From NCBI RefSeq assembly GCF_013618625.1, contig NZ_JABRWO010000001.1, positions 124,001-188,000 of the forward strand: DNA of 64,000 nucleotides, written 5' to 3'. Position numbers and translations under genes: made by a program. This stretch comes from Bremerella alba. GTDB lineage: Bacteria; Planctomycetota; Planctomycetia; Pirellulales; Pirellulaceae. Each line of letters begins with the position of its first letter. Position 1 is the stretch's first letter. Under the pieces are notes generated by a model. That model saw only the letters and a program-made list of their open reading frames with translations. It did not search any database and was not told the DNA's origin. Shown here piece after piece: positions 8,160 to 17,329 of this stretch.

Positions 8160-9287
8160 ATGTCACAACGCATTCAACCATTATCCGTTTTGTTACTCGC
8201 GACCATGATTTGGCCGTCGGCTGCATGGGCAGGCAACTTGGAATCGGATATCGCAATCGCCAACGCAATCAACTCGGCGAACGAAATGGTTCGCGAAGGA
8301 AAGCTAGACGATGCGATTGCATCGTACCAGCAAGTCCCAGCAACCAACGTCGATGGTGATTCGCTGCAATACAACCTGGGCGTCGCTCAGTTTCGCCAAG
8401 AGAATTACGCGGAGGCCCAGAGGTCATTTTCGCAAGCGGCCACATCCTCCGACGCTTCACTCGCGGCAAGCAGCCGCTACAACCTCGGAAACTGCTTCTA
8501 CCAAGAAGCACTCCAACAATCGAGCACCAACAAGCCGGCCGCGATCGAATCGCTGAAAGAAGCCATTGGAAACTACCGCGGTGCCCTGCAAGGAAATCCC
8601 AACTCCGTCGATGCTCGGGCAAATATCGAACTAGCGACCAAGCTAATGCATGAGCTAAACGACCCACAACAGGACCAACAACAGGACCAACAACAAGACC
8701 AACAACAAGACCAACAACAAGACCAACAACAAGACCAACAACAAGATCAACAGCAAGATCAACAGCAAAGCTCAGATTCCGAGTCGTCTGAGAGTCCGGA
8801 TGGCAGCGACTCACAGGAGCAGGAATCCAAGGACAGTTCAGAGGAGGGACAATCGCCGGAAACCCCTCAAGCGTCCAGCGAGAATGAGGATGCTCAGTCA
8901 GATCAAGACCAGAAATCGACCGACGATCAACAACCTTCGGAAAGTCCAGAGGAACAGACCGCGCAAGATGCCCCTAGTAAGCCAAGCAATGGCCAGCCGG
9001 CCGAACCGCAAGACCCCGATCCGTCCGGTGAACCGTCGCAACCAGGTGACGAAACCGACGAGGGCGAGATTCCGACCGGCGACTTGACCGCTGCTCAGCA
9101 GGAGCCCACCGAGGAACAATCGTCCGACCAAGCGACCATTGGCACAACCGCTGCAAGCGAGGAAGCCATGACTCAAGAAGAGGCACTCAAGATGCTGCAA
9201 GCGGTACGTGATCGCGACATGCTCCGTCGCCTGCGACAAGAGCAAGCCGCGCGATCACGCCATGTCCCGGTCGACCGAGACTGGTAG
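8160..9287 (+). CDS. Secreted TPR protein with acidic Gln-rich repeat region (BatC-like)
   Basis: A 375-residue protein with a signal peptide (residues 1-24, cleavage after AWA), then three or so TPR units (~38-165, with IASYQQVPATN, YNLGVAQFRQENYAEAQRSF and a YNLGNCFYQEA unit). A low-complexity region follows: eight DQQQ tetrapeptides after one DPQQ (168-203), then a Ser/Glu/Asp/Pro-rich stretch to ~340. A charged C-terminal helix closes it. BatC-type proteins carry TPRs and act as scaffolds for BatA/B. ATG at 8160 is chosen because it gives the clean signal peptide; an upstream in-frame start at 7983 lies within batB. Confidence 0.8.
   Translation: MSQRIQPLSVLLLATMIWPSAAWAGNLESDIAIANAINSANEMVREGKLDDAIASYQQVPATNVDGDSLQYNLGVAQFRQENYAEAQRSFSQAATSSDASLAASSRYNLGNCFYQEALQQSSTNKPAAIESLKEAIGNYRGALQGNPNSVDARANIELATKLMHELNDPQQDQQQDQQQDQQQDQQQDQQQDQQQDQQQDQQQSSDSESSESPDGSDSQEQESKDSSEEGQSPETPQASSENEDAQSDQDQKSTDDQQPSESPEEQTAQDAPSKPSNGQPAEPQDPDPSGEPSQPGDETDEGEIPTGDLTAAQQEPTEEQSSDQATIGTTAASEEAMTQEEALKMLQAVRDRDMLRRLRQEQAARSRHVPVDRDW
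8661..8768 (+). repeat. 12-bp tandem repeat coding for DQQQ
   Basis: Nine consecutive 12-base units (GACCAACAACAA with small variants) encode DPQQ then eight DQQQ. Central copies are identical at DNA level while the outer ones differ by third-position changes, which suggests recent expansion by slippage. All units keep the frame. Confidence 0.9.
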
Positions 9288-9370
9288 TTCCCTGACACTC
9301 CTGCGTGCATTCGCAGAAGTTGATGGGCCCAATTTTGACAACTTCCACTACGGACTTGAATACGATGACG

Positions 9371-12169
9371 ATGAACCGATTTACCCTACCTGCGATCATC
9401 GCGCTGACAACCCTTGTTTGCTTTGCCGATGCCGCGACAGTCAACGCCGGGAATGTTGACATTGGACTTTCTAGCCGCGAAGCCTATGTCGGCATGCCAG
9501 TTACCATGCGGCTTACGGTGGCCGATGCCACGAATTATGAAACACCAGCGATTCCGGAGATACCTAACTGTGATGTCAGGATGGTGGGAAGCCCATCGCA
9601 GAGTTCACAAGTCACCATCATCAATGGTCGCCGTAGCGAGACCCGCAGTGTGACCTTTCAATACGCCATTACGCCACGAACGCCAGGCACCTTCAATATT
9701 CCACCATTGTCGATCGACGTCGACGGGAAGCAAGTCAAGACGCAAGCACTACGGTTCGTCGCCAGCAAGAGCGTGACGGGTGATTTGATGTTCGTCGAAA
9801 TTGCTGGTGGCAAGGAAAAAGTCTTTGTTGGCCAACCTCTCGATTTGTCCCTCAAGATATGGCTCAAGCCCTACTACGATTCCGAGCGCGACCTAACGCT
9901 TTCCGAAAGCGATATGTGGAATATGATCTCCGAGCAAACATCGTGGGGAGACTTTGCTGATCGTTTGGAAGAGCTTCGCGAGAACCATCAAAGACCTGGC
10001 GGCGAAGAGGTTTTACGGAAAGACGCCGAGGGCAGTCTACGCAGCTACTACTTATACGAGATCAAGGCGACCGTTTATCCCAGGCAGTCCGGGAAGATCG
10101 ATGCGAAAGACGTTCAGATCATTGTTAATTATCCCACCGAGTTGGGATCCTCTCGCTCTCCGCTTGACGGTTTCTTCGGCGATAGCCCCTTCGGAGGCAG
10201 GTCTCCGTTTTCACGGATGATGAACGACGACTTCTTTCAATCTTCCTTTGGCAACCGACTCGCCGTCACCGCATCGCGGCCGATCGTGGGGGAAGTGAAT
10301 GTCGATGCGACGCAAGTTTTGCCCGTCCCTATCGCCGGTCGGCCTGCCGACTACCGGGGTGCTGTGGGAACCTACCGCATTGCAACTCGCGCAACACCCA
10401 CGACGGTCAATGCAGGGGACCCTATCACCCTGGATATCGGCATTGCTGGTAGTGGCCCCATGGAATTAGTCCAGGCTCCTCCTTTGTCCGAATTGCCTGC
10501 CTTAACGCAAGACTTCAAGGTGACGGATCGGTCCCTGGCAGGCTTCGTGCAGGATGACTCGAAGGTGTTCTCGACGACGATTCGGCCGAAAGAAGCTGGG
10601 ATCACCCAGATCCCCGCCATTCCGTTCAGCTTCTTTGACCCTGAAACCGAAACGTTCCAAACAGTGACAAGTGAACCTATCACGATCACCGTGAACCAAT
10701 CGGAAACGCTTGCCCTCGACGCCATTGTCGGCAACTCAGAAAAGCCGCAGCACGCCGATCACGAATCCTCAGCGATCTGGGGCTCGACTGGACCAGACTT
10801 TTCCAACAATAACTCGCCTATTATTTTGCGTTCTCAACGTGCCCACCTACCATTCGCGTGGTGGTGGACGTTGATTGTAGTTCCTCCCTGTGCGTGGCTA
10901 GCGATCGTGGTCGTTCGGAATCATCAACGGATTCGTCGTTGGATTCCCACCTTTCAATCGGCGCGGAAGCGATGCGTTTCCTCGATTGAGCGTGCCGCCA
11001 GCCTTGCCGACATTGCCGAAGCGATCACGCACTACATCGGCGATATGACTCGAACGCCTTGCACAACGCCGACGGCCTCGTTAGGACAACTTCGAATTCG
11101 TGGCATGTACGATTTGGCAAATCGCCTTGATTCCTTTTATCAGGACATGGAAAAGAGACCAATGTTGGAAAGCACTTCAAGCGATCGCTCCTCATGTGAA
11201 AGCAAGGCATGCCTGCTTGTTGAACAACTCGACGACTCATTTAAGGCGGCGAGGAAGCCCCATATCCTTCGCTCTGGAAAACCGATGGTACAGCCAGCCT
11301 CCCCAGTGCTACGTCGCAGTTGGGCGTTCCTTATTGCAGTTGTGTTCGCAGCGTCTGCCAACGTTGTCTTTGCATCCGAGACAGATCCATCTGAGATTGA
11401 ATTGTCGATATCGCAACAAGAAATCATCCTGAAAGAGGCTGGCGAAAACTACACCCAGGCGAGTGAGTCAGCCACAATCGACGCAGCCGACGCCAAGCAA
11501 AAGTTCGAATCCGCTGCCCAGAAGTACCAACTTTTGGTCGATGCAGGCGTTCAAAACAGTCAATTGTTTCTCAACCTCGGCAACGCCTACATGCAGACGG
11601 GAGAGCTTGGCAAAGCGATCGTCTACTACGAGCGGGGCCAGCAACTGGCTCCCTACAATCAGCAACTATTCGCCAATCTCGAGTTTGCCAAACATCAAAG
11701 GGCTGCTCCCCCACACATGCATGCGGCAGGTTGGTTTGACGGGGTGGTTCAGCAACTTCAGGGTGCAAACAACACGTTCGTCCAGACACTCGGCATTGCG
11801 AACGTGATCGCCCTGATGGTCATTTCTTCCCTGGCATTTTGGGGACTGCTCATCGCAAACACGATTGGCCTAAGGTTTCCTATCTGGCGAAGTTCGTTGG
11901 TGCCACTGTTGCTTCTCTTAGTCTCAATGGGGTCCTACCAGCTATTTACGTACAACACCGTAAACAGCCACATGGCCGTCGCCGTTGTCGATCAAATGCG
12001 GCTATATGTTGGCGATGGAGAAGAATTTGCTCAAGTTGCCACGCTCGACAAAGCTCAGGGACATTTCGTTAATGTCTTAGCTAAGCGAGGGGGTTGGATC
12101 AAAATCCACACAGCTCAGAATCAAGTAGGTTGGGTTCCCACCACTAACATTATTCCGATTCGGAGCTAA
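9371..12169 (+). CDS. BatD-TPR-SH3 fusion membrane protein (BatD/BatE-like)
   Basis: A 932-residue protein joining what are usually two Bat proteins. After a signal peptide (~1-25) comes a BatD-type beta-rich extracytoplasmic region (~28-480) that includes SQSSQVTIINGRRSE. A membrane helix follows (~490-513), a cytoplasmic helical stretch (~520-640) and a second hydrophobic segment (~648-668). The BatE-like half then has TPRs (~676-780, FLNLGNAYMQTGELGKAIVYY), two membrane helices (~806-860) and a C-terminal bacterial SH3 domain (~868-932, ending GWVPTTNIIPIRS). The second hydrophobic segment looks like the signal peptide of a once-separate BatE. ATG at 9371 or 9365 fits the signal; an earlier start at 9305 would bury it. 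Confidence 0.85.
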   Translation: MNRFTLPAIIALTTLVCFADAATVNAGNVDIGLSSREAYVGMPVTMRLTVADATNYETPAIPEIPNCDVRMVGSPSQSSQVTIINGRRSETRSVTFQYAITPRTPGTFNIPPLSIDVDGKQVKTQALRFVASKSVTGDLMFVEIAGGKEKVFVGQPLDLSLKIWLKPYYDSERDLTLSESDMWNMISEQTSWGDFADRLEELRENHQRPGGEEVLRKDAEGSLRSYYLYEIKATVYPRQSGKIDAKDVQIIVNYPTELGSSRSPLDGFFGDSPFGGRSPFSRMMNDDFFQSSFGNRLAVTASRPIVGEVNVDATQVLPVPIAGRPADYRGAVGTYRIATRATPTTVNAGDPITLDIGIAGSGPMELVQAPPLSELPALTQDFKVTDRSLAGFVQDDSKVFSTTIRPKEAGITQIPAIPFSFFDPETETFQTVTSEPITITVNQSETLALDAIVGNSEKPQHADHESSAIWGSTGPDFSNNNSPIILRSQRAHLPFAWWWTLIVVPPCAWLAIVVVRNHQRIRRWIPTFQSARKRCVSSIERAASLADIAEAITHYIGDMTRTPCTTPTASLGQLRIRGMYDLANRLDSFYQDMEKRPMLESTSSDRSSCESKACLLVEQLDDSFKAARKPHILRSGKPMVQPASPVLRRSWAFLIAVVFAASANVVFASETDPSEIELSISQQEIILKEAGENYTQASESATIDAADAKQKFESAAQKYQLLVDAGVQNSQLFLNLGNAYMQTGELGKAIVYYERGQQLAPYNQQLFANLEFAKHQRAAPPHMHAAGWFDGVVQQLQGANNTFVQTLGIANVIALMVISSLAFWGLLIANTIGLRFPIWRSSLVPLLLLLVSMGSYQLFTYNTVNSHMAVAVVDQMRLYVGDGEEFAQVATLDKAQGHFVNVLAKRGGWIKIHTAQNQVGWVPTTNIIPIRS

Positions 12170-12278
12170 CTTTATCTTCTCTGGCGTGGCAGAGCGGATC
12201 ATGTAAAATGCCCCTTTTTAGTCGTCGCCGTGATTAGAGATCAAGCCTCCCTCATTCGTCTGCGGATTGTGCGTTACC

Positions 12279-13763
12279 ATGCGATTAGCCGCTAAGCTGA
12301 TCTCAATATTCCTCGTCGCCGTGGCGCTGCTCACGGCGGCAAATGCCTATATCACAATTCGTGCGCAGCAGGAGGCTTTCGAGAATGAACAAGCGGAGTA
12401 TGCAACGCGTGTCGGAAAAGCGATCGAAGGTGAATTGCTGATTGCTTGGAAAGCTCAAGGGGATGACGCAGCGGCGGCTGTTATCGAAAATGAGCGTCCC
12501 AAAAATCAATTCATTGAAATCCGCTTCACCTCTTTCGAATCCGAAGCATCGCGGGGAAATCAACCCGCCGTGTCAAAGGACTCGCTTGCCTCATTGTCTC
12601 ATGGGCAAGTTACCTCCGTAATGCGTAACGAGCGGGGCGGTACCCTTTGGCTACACACGTACTATGCAGTGATTGGCGATAGGCAGCAGAAAGGGGCGAT
12701 CGAATTCTCGCGACCCGCCGGACCAATTCAAGCGCAATGTCGCGCAACGATTTTTTGGTCCATTGTCTCGATCATCACAATGGCGACCATCGCTGTTGGT
12801 CTGATCTTGGTGGCCGGAATCAACTTAATTGGAAGACCTCTAGATCAGTTGGTCGAAAGGACACGACAGATCGCCGCCGGCGAATTCTCTCAACCATTGA
12901 TCCTTCAGGGACGAGACGAACTAAGCCAATTAGCAACCGCCTTGAACGAAATGTGCGAGCAGTTGGCGAAGAACGAAGCGGCAATTCGCGGCGAGTCTGC
13001 CAAGCGAATCGCAATGTTGGAACAGTTGCGGCATGCCGATCGGCTGAAGACCGTTGGCCGCTTGGCAGCAGGAATCGCTCATGAACTTGGCACACCACTC
13101 AATGTGGTTGCGGGAAGAGCCGGATTGATCGCTTCCGGAAAACTAACGGAGACAGAGAACCGTCAGAGCGCCGAAACCATCAAGAGCGAAGCGAATCGGA
13201 TAACCGCCATTGTACGTCAACTGCTAGATTTCGCTCGTCAAAATCGACCAGAGCGTAAGCCGGACAATCTCGATAGTCTCGTGGAACGGACAATTTCTTT
13301 GTTGCAGCCTTTGGCAGACAAAAAAGGAGTTACTTTTGCTCGAGGGTTCACCGAACGCGTGGAAGCTTCCATCGATGCGTCACAAATACAACAAGTCCTG
13401 ACAAACCTTATGGTGAATGCCATTCAAGCTTCGCCGACAAACGGCCTAGTCGAGGTCTCGACGCGTCGCGAGACAATGCGTTTTCCGGAGAACGCAGATG
13501 GCCCGTTTGCCGAATACGCTTCGATCCAAATCCAAGACAACGGGGCCGGAATCGACGAACAAACACGCGACCAGATTTTCGAACCCTTCTTTACGACGAA
13601 AGATGTCGGCGAGGGGACTGGGCTAGGGCTATCGATCGCCTTCGGAGTTGTGCGTGAGCATGACGGATGGATCGAGGTCGACTCTCACTCCGGCAAGGGA
13701 GCGTGTTTTACTATCTATTTGCCAATCGAATCAGTACCAGCGGATATCACACATGCACGGTAA
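12279..13763 (+). CDS. Membrane sensor histidine kinase
   Basis: A 494-residue kinase: membrane helix (~5-25), extracytoplasmic sensor (~28-155), second helix (~158-180), HAMP domain (~181-235, RPLDQLVERTRQIAAGEFSQ), and HisKA H-box with phospho-accepting His in GIAHELGTPLNVV (~266). The ATPase domain has the N-box NLMVNAIQA, DNGAGID and GTGLGLSIAFGVV. The sensor domain is not recognised. The gene ends inside the next one (11-base overlap), so kinase and regulator form a pair. It follows the Bat block by 109 bases, so it may sense the envelope state that the Bat proteins act on; that link is inference from position. A motif AAAATGCCCC (12205-12214) precedes it. Confidence 0.9.
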   Translation: MRLAAKLISIFLVAVALLTAANAYITIRAQQEAFENEQAEYATRVGKAIEGELLIAWKAQGDDAAAAVIENERPKNQFIEIRFTSFESEASRGNQPAVSKDSLASLSHGQVTSVMRNERGGTLWLHTYYAVIGDRQQKGAIEFSRPAGPIQAQCRATIFWSIVSIITMATIAVGLILVAGINLIGRPLDQLVERTRQIAAGEFSQPLILQGRDELSQLATALNEMCEQLAKNEAAIRGESAKRIAMLEQLRHADRLKTVGRLAAGIAHELGTPLNVVAGRAGLIASGKLTETENRQSAETIKSEANRITAIVRQLLDFARQNRPERKPDNLDSLVERTISLLQPLADKKGVTFARGFTERVEASIDASQIQQVLTNLMVNAIQASPTNGLVEVSTRRETMRFPENADGPFAEYASIQIQDNGAGIDEQTRDQIFEPFFTTKDVGEGTGLGLSIAFGVVREHDGWIEVDSHSGKGACFTIYLPIESVPADITHAR

Positions 13764-15123
13764 CATCCTGATCGTCGACGACGAACAGAACATGTGCGAA
13801 TTGATTCACACGGATCTAAAGATTCGCGGGTTCGAGTCCACATGGTTTACTTCCGCAGACGAAGCTTTTCGCGCGCTGAAAGAGAACGAGTTCGATGTGG
13901 TGCTGACCGACATCCGCATGCCGGGCACCAACGGCATACAACTTTGCGAGCAAATTGCCGCGAATCGTCCAGATGTACCTGTCATCGTCATGACCGCGTT
14001 CGGCAGCTTGGAAACAGCAGTCGCTGCCATTCGTGCAGGCGCATTCGATTTCGTCACGAAGCCGATGGAAATGGACTTATTGGCGATCGCTCTAGAGCGT
14101 GCCGCCAAACAGCGGCAATTGCAGCAACAAGTAAAAATGCTCGGAGACGCGATCCATCGCGCACGTCATTTTGGCGACTTGATCGGTGAAAGTCTGCCTA
14201 TGCAAAAGCTATTTGATCAAATCGCCCAGATCGGACCCACCTCTTCTTCGGTGCTTATCACAGGAGAAAGTGGCACCGGCAAAGAAGTGGTTGCGAACTT
14301 GTTACATCGGCAAAGCCAGCGAGCCAACGGTCCGTTTGTCGCCGTCAACTGCGCGGCGTTGCCTGAAGCCCTTTTAGAAAGCGAACTGTTTGGCCATGCC
14401 AAGGGAGCTTTCACCGATGCTCGAGCCGAACGCAAAGGCCTGTTCCTACAGGCCGAAGGGGGAACCTTGTTACTGGACGAGATTGGCGAAATGCCTCCCT
14501 CGATGCAAGTTAAACTACTGAGAGCATTGGAAGAGAATCGAATTCGCCCGGTTGGTGGCGATCAAGAGGTCTCTTTTGATGTTCGCGTTTTGGCCGCTAC
14601 GAATCGAGACCTGGAGTCTGCCGTCGAGGACCGGCAATTTCGCGATGATTTGTATTATCGAATTAACGTCATCCAATTGGAACTGCCGCCATTGCGATCA
14701 CGCGGAACCGATATTCTGCTCTTGGCACGTTATTTCGTGGAAAAGTACGCAGCGCGCGCCGAGAAAGCGGTCGCAGGGATTTCCGATCAAGCCTGCAACA
14801 AGTTGCTTGCGTATTCCTGGCCAGGTAACGTGCGTGAGTTACGAAACATCATCGAGCGCGCCGTTGCACTGACTCGTTACGAGATGATCGCCGTTGAAGA
14901 CTTGCCAGACAAAGTTCAGGATTACCGTGGCTCTCAAGTGTTCATCGGAGGGGAAGATCCGGACGACTTAGTCTCGATGGAAGAAGTAGAACGTCGCTAT
15001 ATTCTGCATGTTCTCAATACCGTGAAGAAGAACAAGACAACTGCGGCCCGCATACTCGGCCTTGATCGCAAGACCCTCTATCGCAAGCTCAAGCAATACG
15101 GCCTCGAAGACAACGAAACCTAG
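13753..15123 (+). CDS. NtrC-family sigma-54-dependent response regulator
   Basis: A 456-residue transcription activator: receiver domain (1-~120, phospho-accepting Asp53 in LTDIRMPG), AAA+ sigma-54 interaction domain (~140-375) with Walker A GESGTGKE and the sigma-54 contact loop as GAFTDA, and a C-terminal Fis-type helix-turn-helix (~430-452, AARILGLDRKTLYRKLKQYG). The contact loop has Asp where GAFTGA has Gly, a known natural variation. It should activate -24/-12 promoters such as the one at 2903-2918; the palindromes at 2801-2838 are candidate binding sites. The ATG overlaps the kinase stop by 11 bases. Confidence 0.92.
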   Translation: MHGNILIVDDEQNMCELIHTDLKIRGFESTWFTSADEAFRALKENEFDVVLTDIRMPGTNGIQLCEQIAANRPDVPVIVMTAFGSLETAVAAIRAGAFDFVTKPMEMDLLAIALERAAKQRQLQQQVKMLGDAIHRARHFGDLIGESLPMQKLFDQIAQIGPTSSSVLITGESGTGKEVVANLLHRQSQRANGPFVAVNCAALPEALLESELFGHAKGAFTDARAERKGLFLQAEGGTLLLDEIGEMPPSMQVKLLRALEENRIRPVGGDQEVSFDVRVLAATNRDLESAVEDRQFRDDLYYRINVIQLELPPLRSRGTDILLLARYFVEKYAARAEKAVAGISDQACNKLLAYSWPGNVRELRNIIERAVALTRYEMIAVEDLPDKVQDYRGSQVFIGGEDPDDLVSMEEVERRYILHVLNTVKKNKTTAARILGLDRKTLYRKLKQYGLEDNET

Positions 15124-15571
15124 TGGGTTTGCCATATCGTGGGGAGCGTCGCCAGGAAACTGCACCGATTCTCGATAGAAATATTGCGGTGTCGACTTCT
15201 TCCGAAACGCACCTGATGCCTGAGTAAATTCTCTGCCCCAACTCTTTGGGCTGTGGAAGTATTCCCCCTATGCAACCTCTGGCTTGCGTCTGATCCGCTT
15301 TCCGACCACTACCAATATCGGCTAGATGCGGCAACCTTATTTGTGGACATCGACAAGCAAGGCAAAATAGTGGACGATGGTGTCGAGATTGACCGCAATA
15401 CGCGGGTGAAGACCTTTCCGCATTGCAACTTCAGATCTATGAGATAGGTTCGGTCCTGAATAAAATCTCAGCGACTAAGTAATTTATTTATCGTAGCATC
15501 GCAATGATTCCTGAGGGCCTAAGACGTCAAGAGTTAAGGATGGCTCAATCTTCATCCGTACTCTGGCGATT
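15124..15571. other. Intergenic region before the CLC gene
   Basis: No convincing gene, repeat or terminator is seen. A short open frame at 15253-15447 has no ribosome site and no recognisable features. The 3' end (from 15540) may hold part of the chloride-channel coding region in another frame. Confidence 0.4.
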
Positions 15572-17329
15572 TTGGCGTTGCTGGAGACCCGACCGATCGC
15601 TGAAGACACCACACCCCTAGAAAAGGAGCAATCGCTCCTTAGCATGTGTCTGCTTGCCCTCATCGTAGGCGCAATTGGAGGCATCGGCGCTTGGGCATTT
15701 CGCCTGCTGATCGGCTTGTTGCACAACTTGTTATTTCTGCAGGAAGCGCAACTAGCCTACGACGCAAATCAGCATACATCCGTGAACCCATGGGGCATGG
15801 GGATCATTCTGGTGCCGGTGGCTGGCGCCGTCGTTGTTACATGGCTAGTTAAAACGTTTGCCCCGGAAGCCAAGGGACATGGCGTCCCGGAAGTTATCGA
15901 CGCGATTCACTATCACGGGGGCACGATTCGCCCGGTTGTCGCTATCGTAAAGTCGATTGCGTCCGCAGTTTGTATCGGCAGCGGTGGGAGCGTTGGACGC
16001 GAAGGCCCAATCATCCAAATAGGTAGCGCCTTTGGATCGACGGTCGGGCAATTGCTTCATATTCCCGCGAGACAACGCATCACTCTGGTGGCCGCCGGAG
16101 CGGCAGCCGGAATCGCAGCGACCTTCAACGCGCCACTAGGTGGAATCGTATTCGCGATCGAATTGCTGTTAGTTTCGATCAATGTGCGAACATTGCTGCC
16201 GGTTTCTATCGCGACTGTCACGGCAACCTACTTCGGCGAAGCTCTGCTCGGCACGCACCCAGCTTTTGATCTAGAAGTGCTGCGAACGACTGATTTTCAG
16301 CTGCAATCGCCTTGGTTGATGATGTCATTCATACCGTTCGGATTGCTAATGGGCCTAGCATCGATTTTGTTCGTTAAGGGCATTTACTGGGCTGAAGATG
16401 CTTTCGATGCGATGCCTGGCAACGAATACACAAGGCATTGCAGCGGCATGCTGCTGGTCGGAATTATCCTGTTCGCAATGTTTCATGTGAATGGCAAGTA
16501 TTTTGTCGAAGGCATCGGGTACAGCACCATCATGGATGTCCTGGCAAGCCGATTGACCGACCCGGGGTTCCTGCTGTTCTTGTGTGTACTGAAATTAATA
16601 ACGACGTTTCTAACAATCGGCAGCGGTGGATCAGGGGGAGTGTTTTCGCCAGCAATGTTTGTTGGCGCGACGTTGGGTGCGTCGTTCGGCCTAACCGTTC
16701 ACATGATCGTGCCAGGATTTCCGATTGATGTGGTAATGTTTGCCCTGGCCGGAATGGCGGCAATGATTGGGGCATCAACCGGAGCTATTGTGACAGCGTC
16801 GGTGATGCTGAACGAAATGACCGACGACGTCAATATTATCATGCCTGTGATCATTACATCCGTGATCGCCTGTGCAGTGCGCAAGTTGATATCACCGAGC
16901 AGCATTTACACGCTGAAGCTTATTCGACGAGGGCACATCGTTCCCGAAGGCTTGCAGGCGGCCTTGGATGACGCGAGAAATGTCGCCCACTTGATGTCAA
17001 CGAACTATCAAATTGTTGCGGACGACGAGAGTGACCCAATTCCCAGTTCGACCAAGGTGACTATTTTGGGTCGCGATGGAGAGATTAAGCGGTTAGTGGA
17101 TCCGCTGGTTCCTGTGGTCCAACAATCTGCCGACACACCCGTTTCTTGGGTTATGGTTCGGCCAGGTGACTCACTGGTAAGCACGCTTCGCAAAATGCAT
17201 TTAGCGGGCGTTTCGATTGCCGTGGTGACCTCGACACCGGAGTCATCGTCAGTCGACAACGTGGTTGGAGTTTTGACTCCCAGAGAACTGCATCTCTATC
17301 GAACAGAACTGGCAGAACTATTTGAATAG
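15572..17329 (+). CDS. CLC-type chloride channel/transporter with CBS region
   Basis: An integral membrane protein of about 585 residues with CLC motifs: GHGVPEVIDA, GSGGSVGREGPIIQIGS (with the gating glutamate of GREGP) and GGSGGVFSPAMFVGA. Roughly ten hydrophobic helices span residues ~25-440. The C-terminal ~140 residues form a cytoplasmic region resembling CBS domains (TPVSWVMVRPGDSLVSTLRKM and VVGVLTPRELHLYR). The family moves chloride, or exchanges chloride for protons, across the membrane. The start is uncertain: TTG at 15572 is the first plausible codon in frame, whereas the nearest ATG (15540) is in another frame and opens a 25-codon peptide. A frameshift or later start is possible. 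No operon partners. Confidence 0.85.
   Translation: MALLETRPIAEDTTPLEKEQSLLSMCLLALIVGAIGGIGAWAFRLLIGLLHNLLFLQEAQLAYDANQHTSVNPWGMGIILVPVAGAVVVTWLVKTFAPEAKGHGVPEVIDAIHYHGGTIRPVVAIVKSIASAVCIGSGGSVGREGPIIQIGSAFGSTVGQLLHIPARQRITLVAAGAAAGIAATFNAPLGGIVFAIELLLVSINVRTLLPVSIATVTATYFGEALLGTHPAFDLEVLRTTDFQLQSPWLMMSFIPFGLLMGLASILFVKGIYWAEDAFDAMPGNEYTRHCSGMLLVGIILFAMFHVNGKYFVEGIGYSTIMDVLASRLTDPGFLLFLCVLKLITTFLTIGSGGSGGVFSPAMFVGATLGASFGLTVHMIVPGFPIDVVMFALAGMAAMIGASTGAIVTASVMLNEMTDDVNIIMPVIITSVIACAVRKLISPSSIYTLKLIRRGHIVPEGLQAALDDARNVAHLMSTNYQIVADDESDPIPSSTKVTILGRDGEIKRLVDPLVPVVQQSADTPVSWVMVRPGDSLVSTLRKMHLAGVSIAVVTSTPESSSVDNVVGVLTPRELHLYRTELAELFE

Noticed and set aside
8661-8768. CRISPR-like array
   Set aside because: The units are contiguous 12-base coding repeats without spacers.
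8269-8814. 181-codon minus-strand frame with Val/Gly repeats
   Set aside because: It is the antisense reading of the DQQQ-coding repeat, with no ribosome site or family match.
15253-15447. 64-codon frame before the chloride channel
   Set aside because: No ribosome site, no recognised feature and no supporting context.
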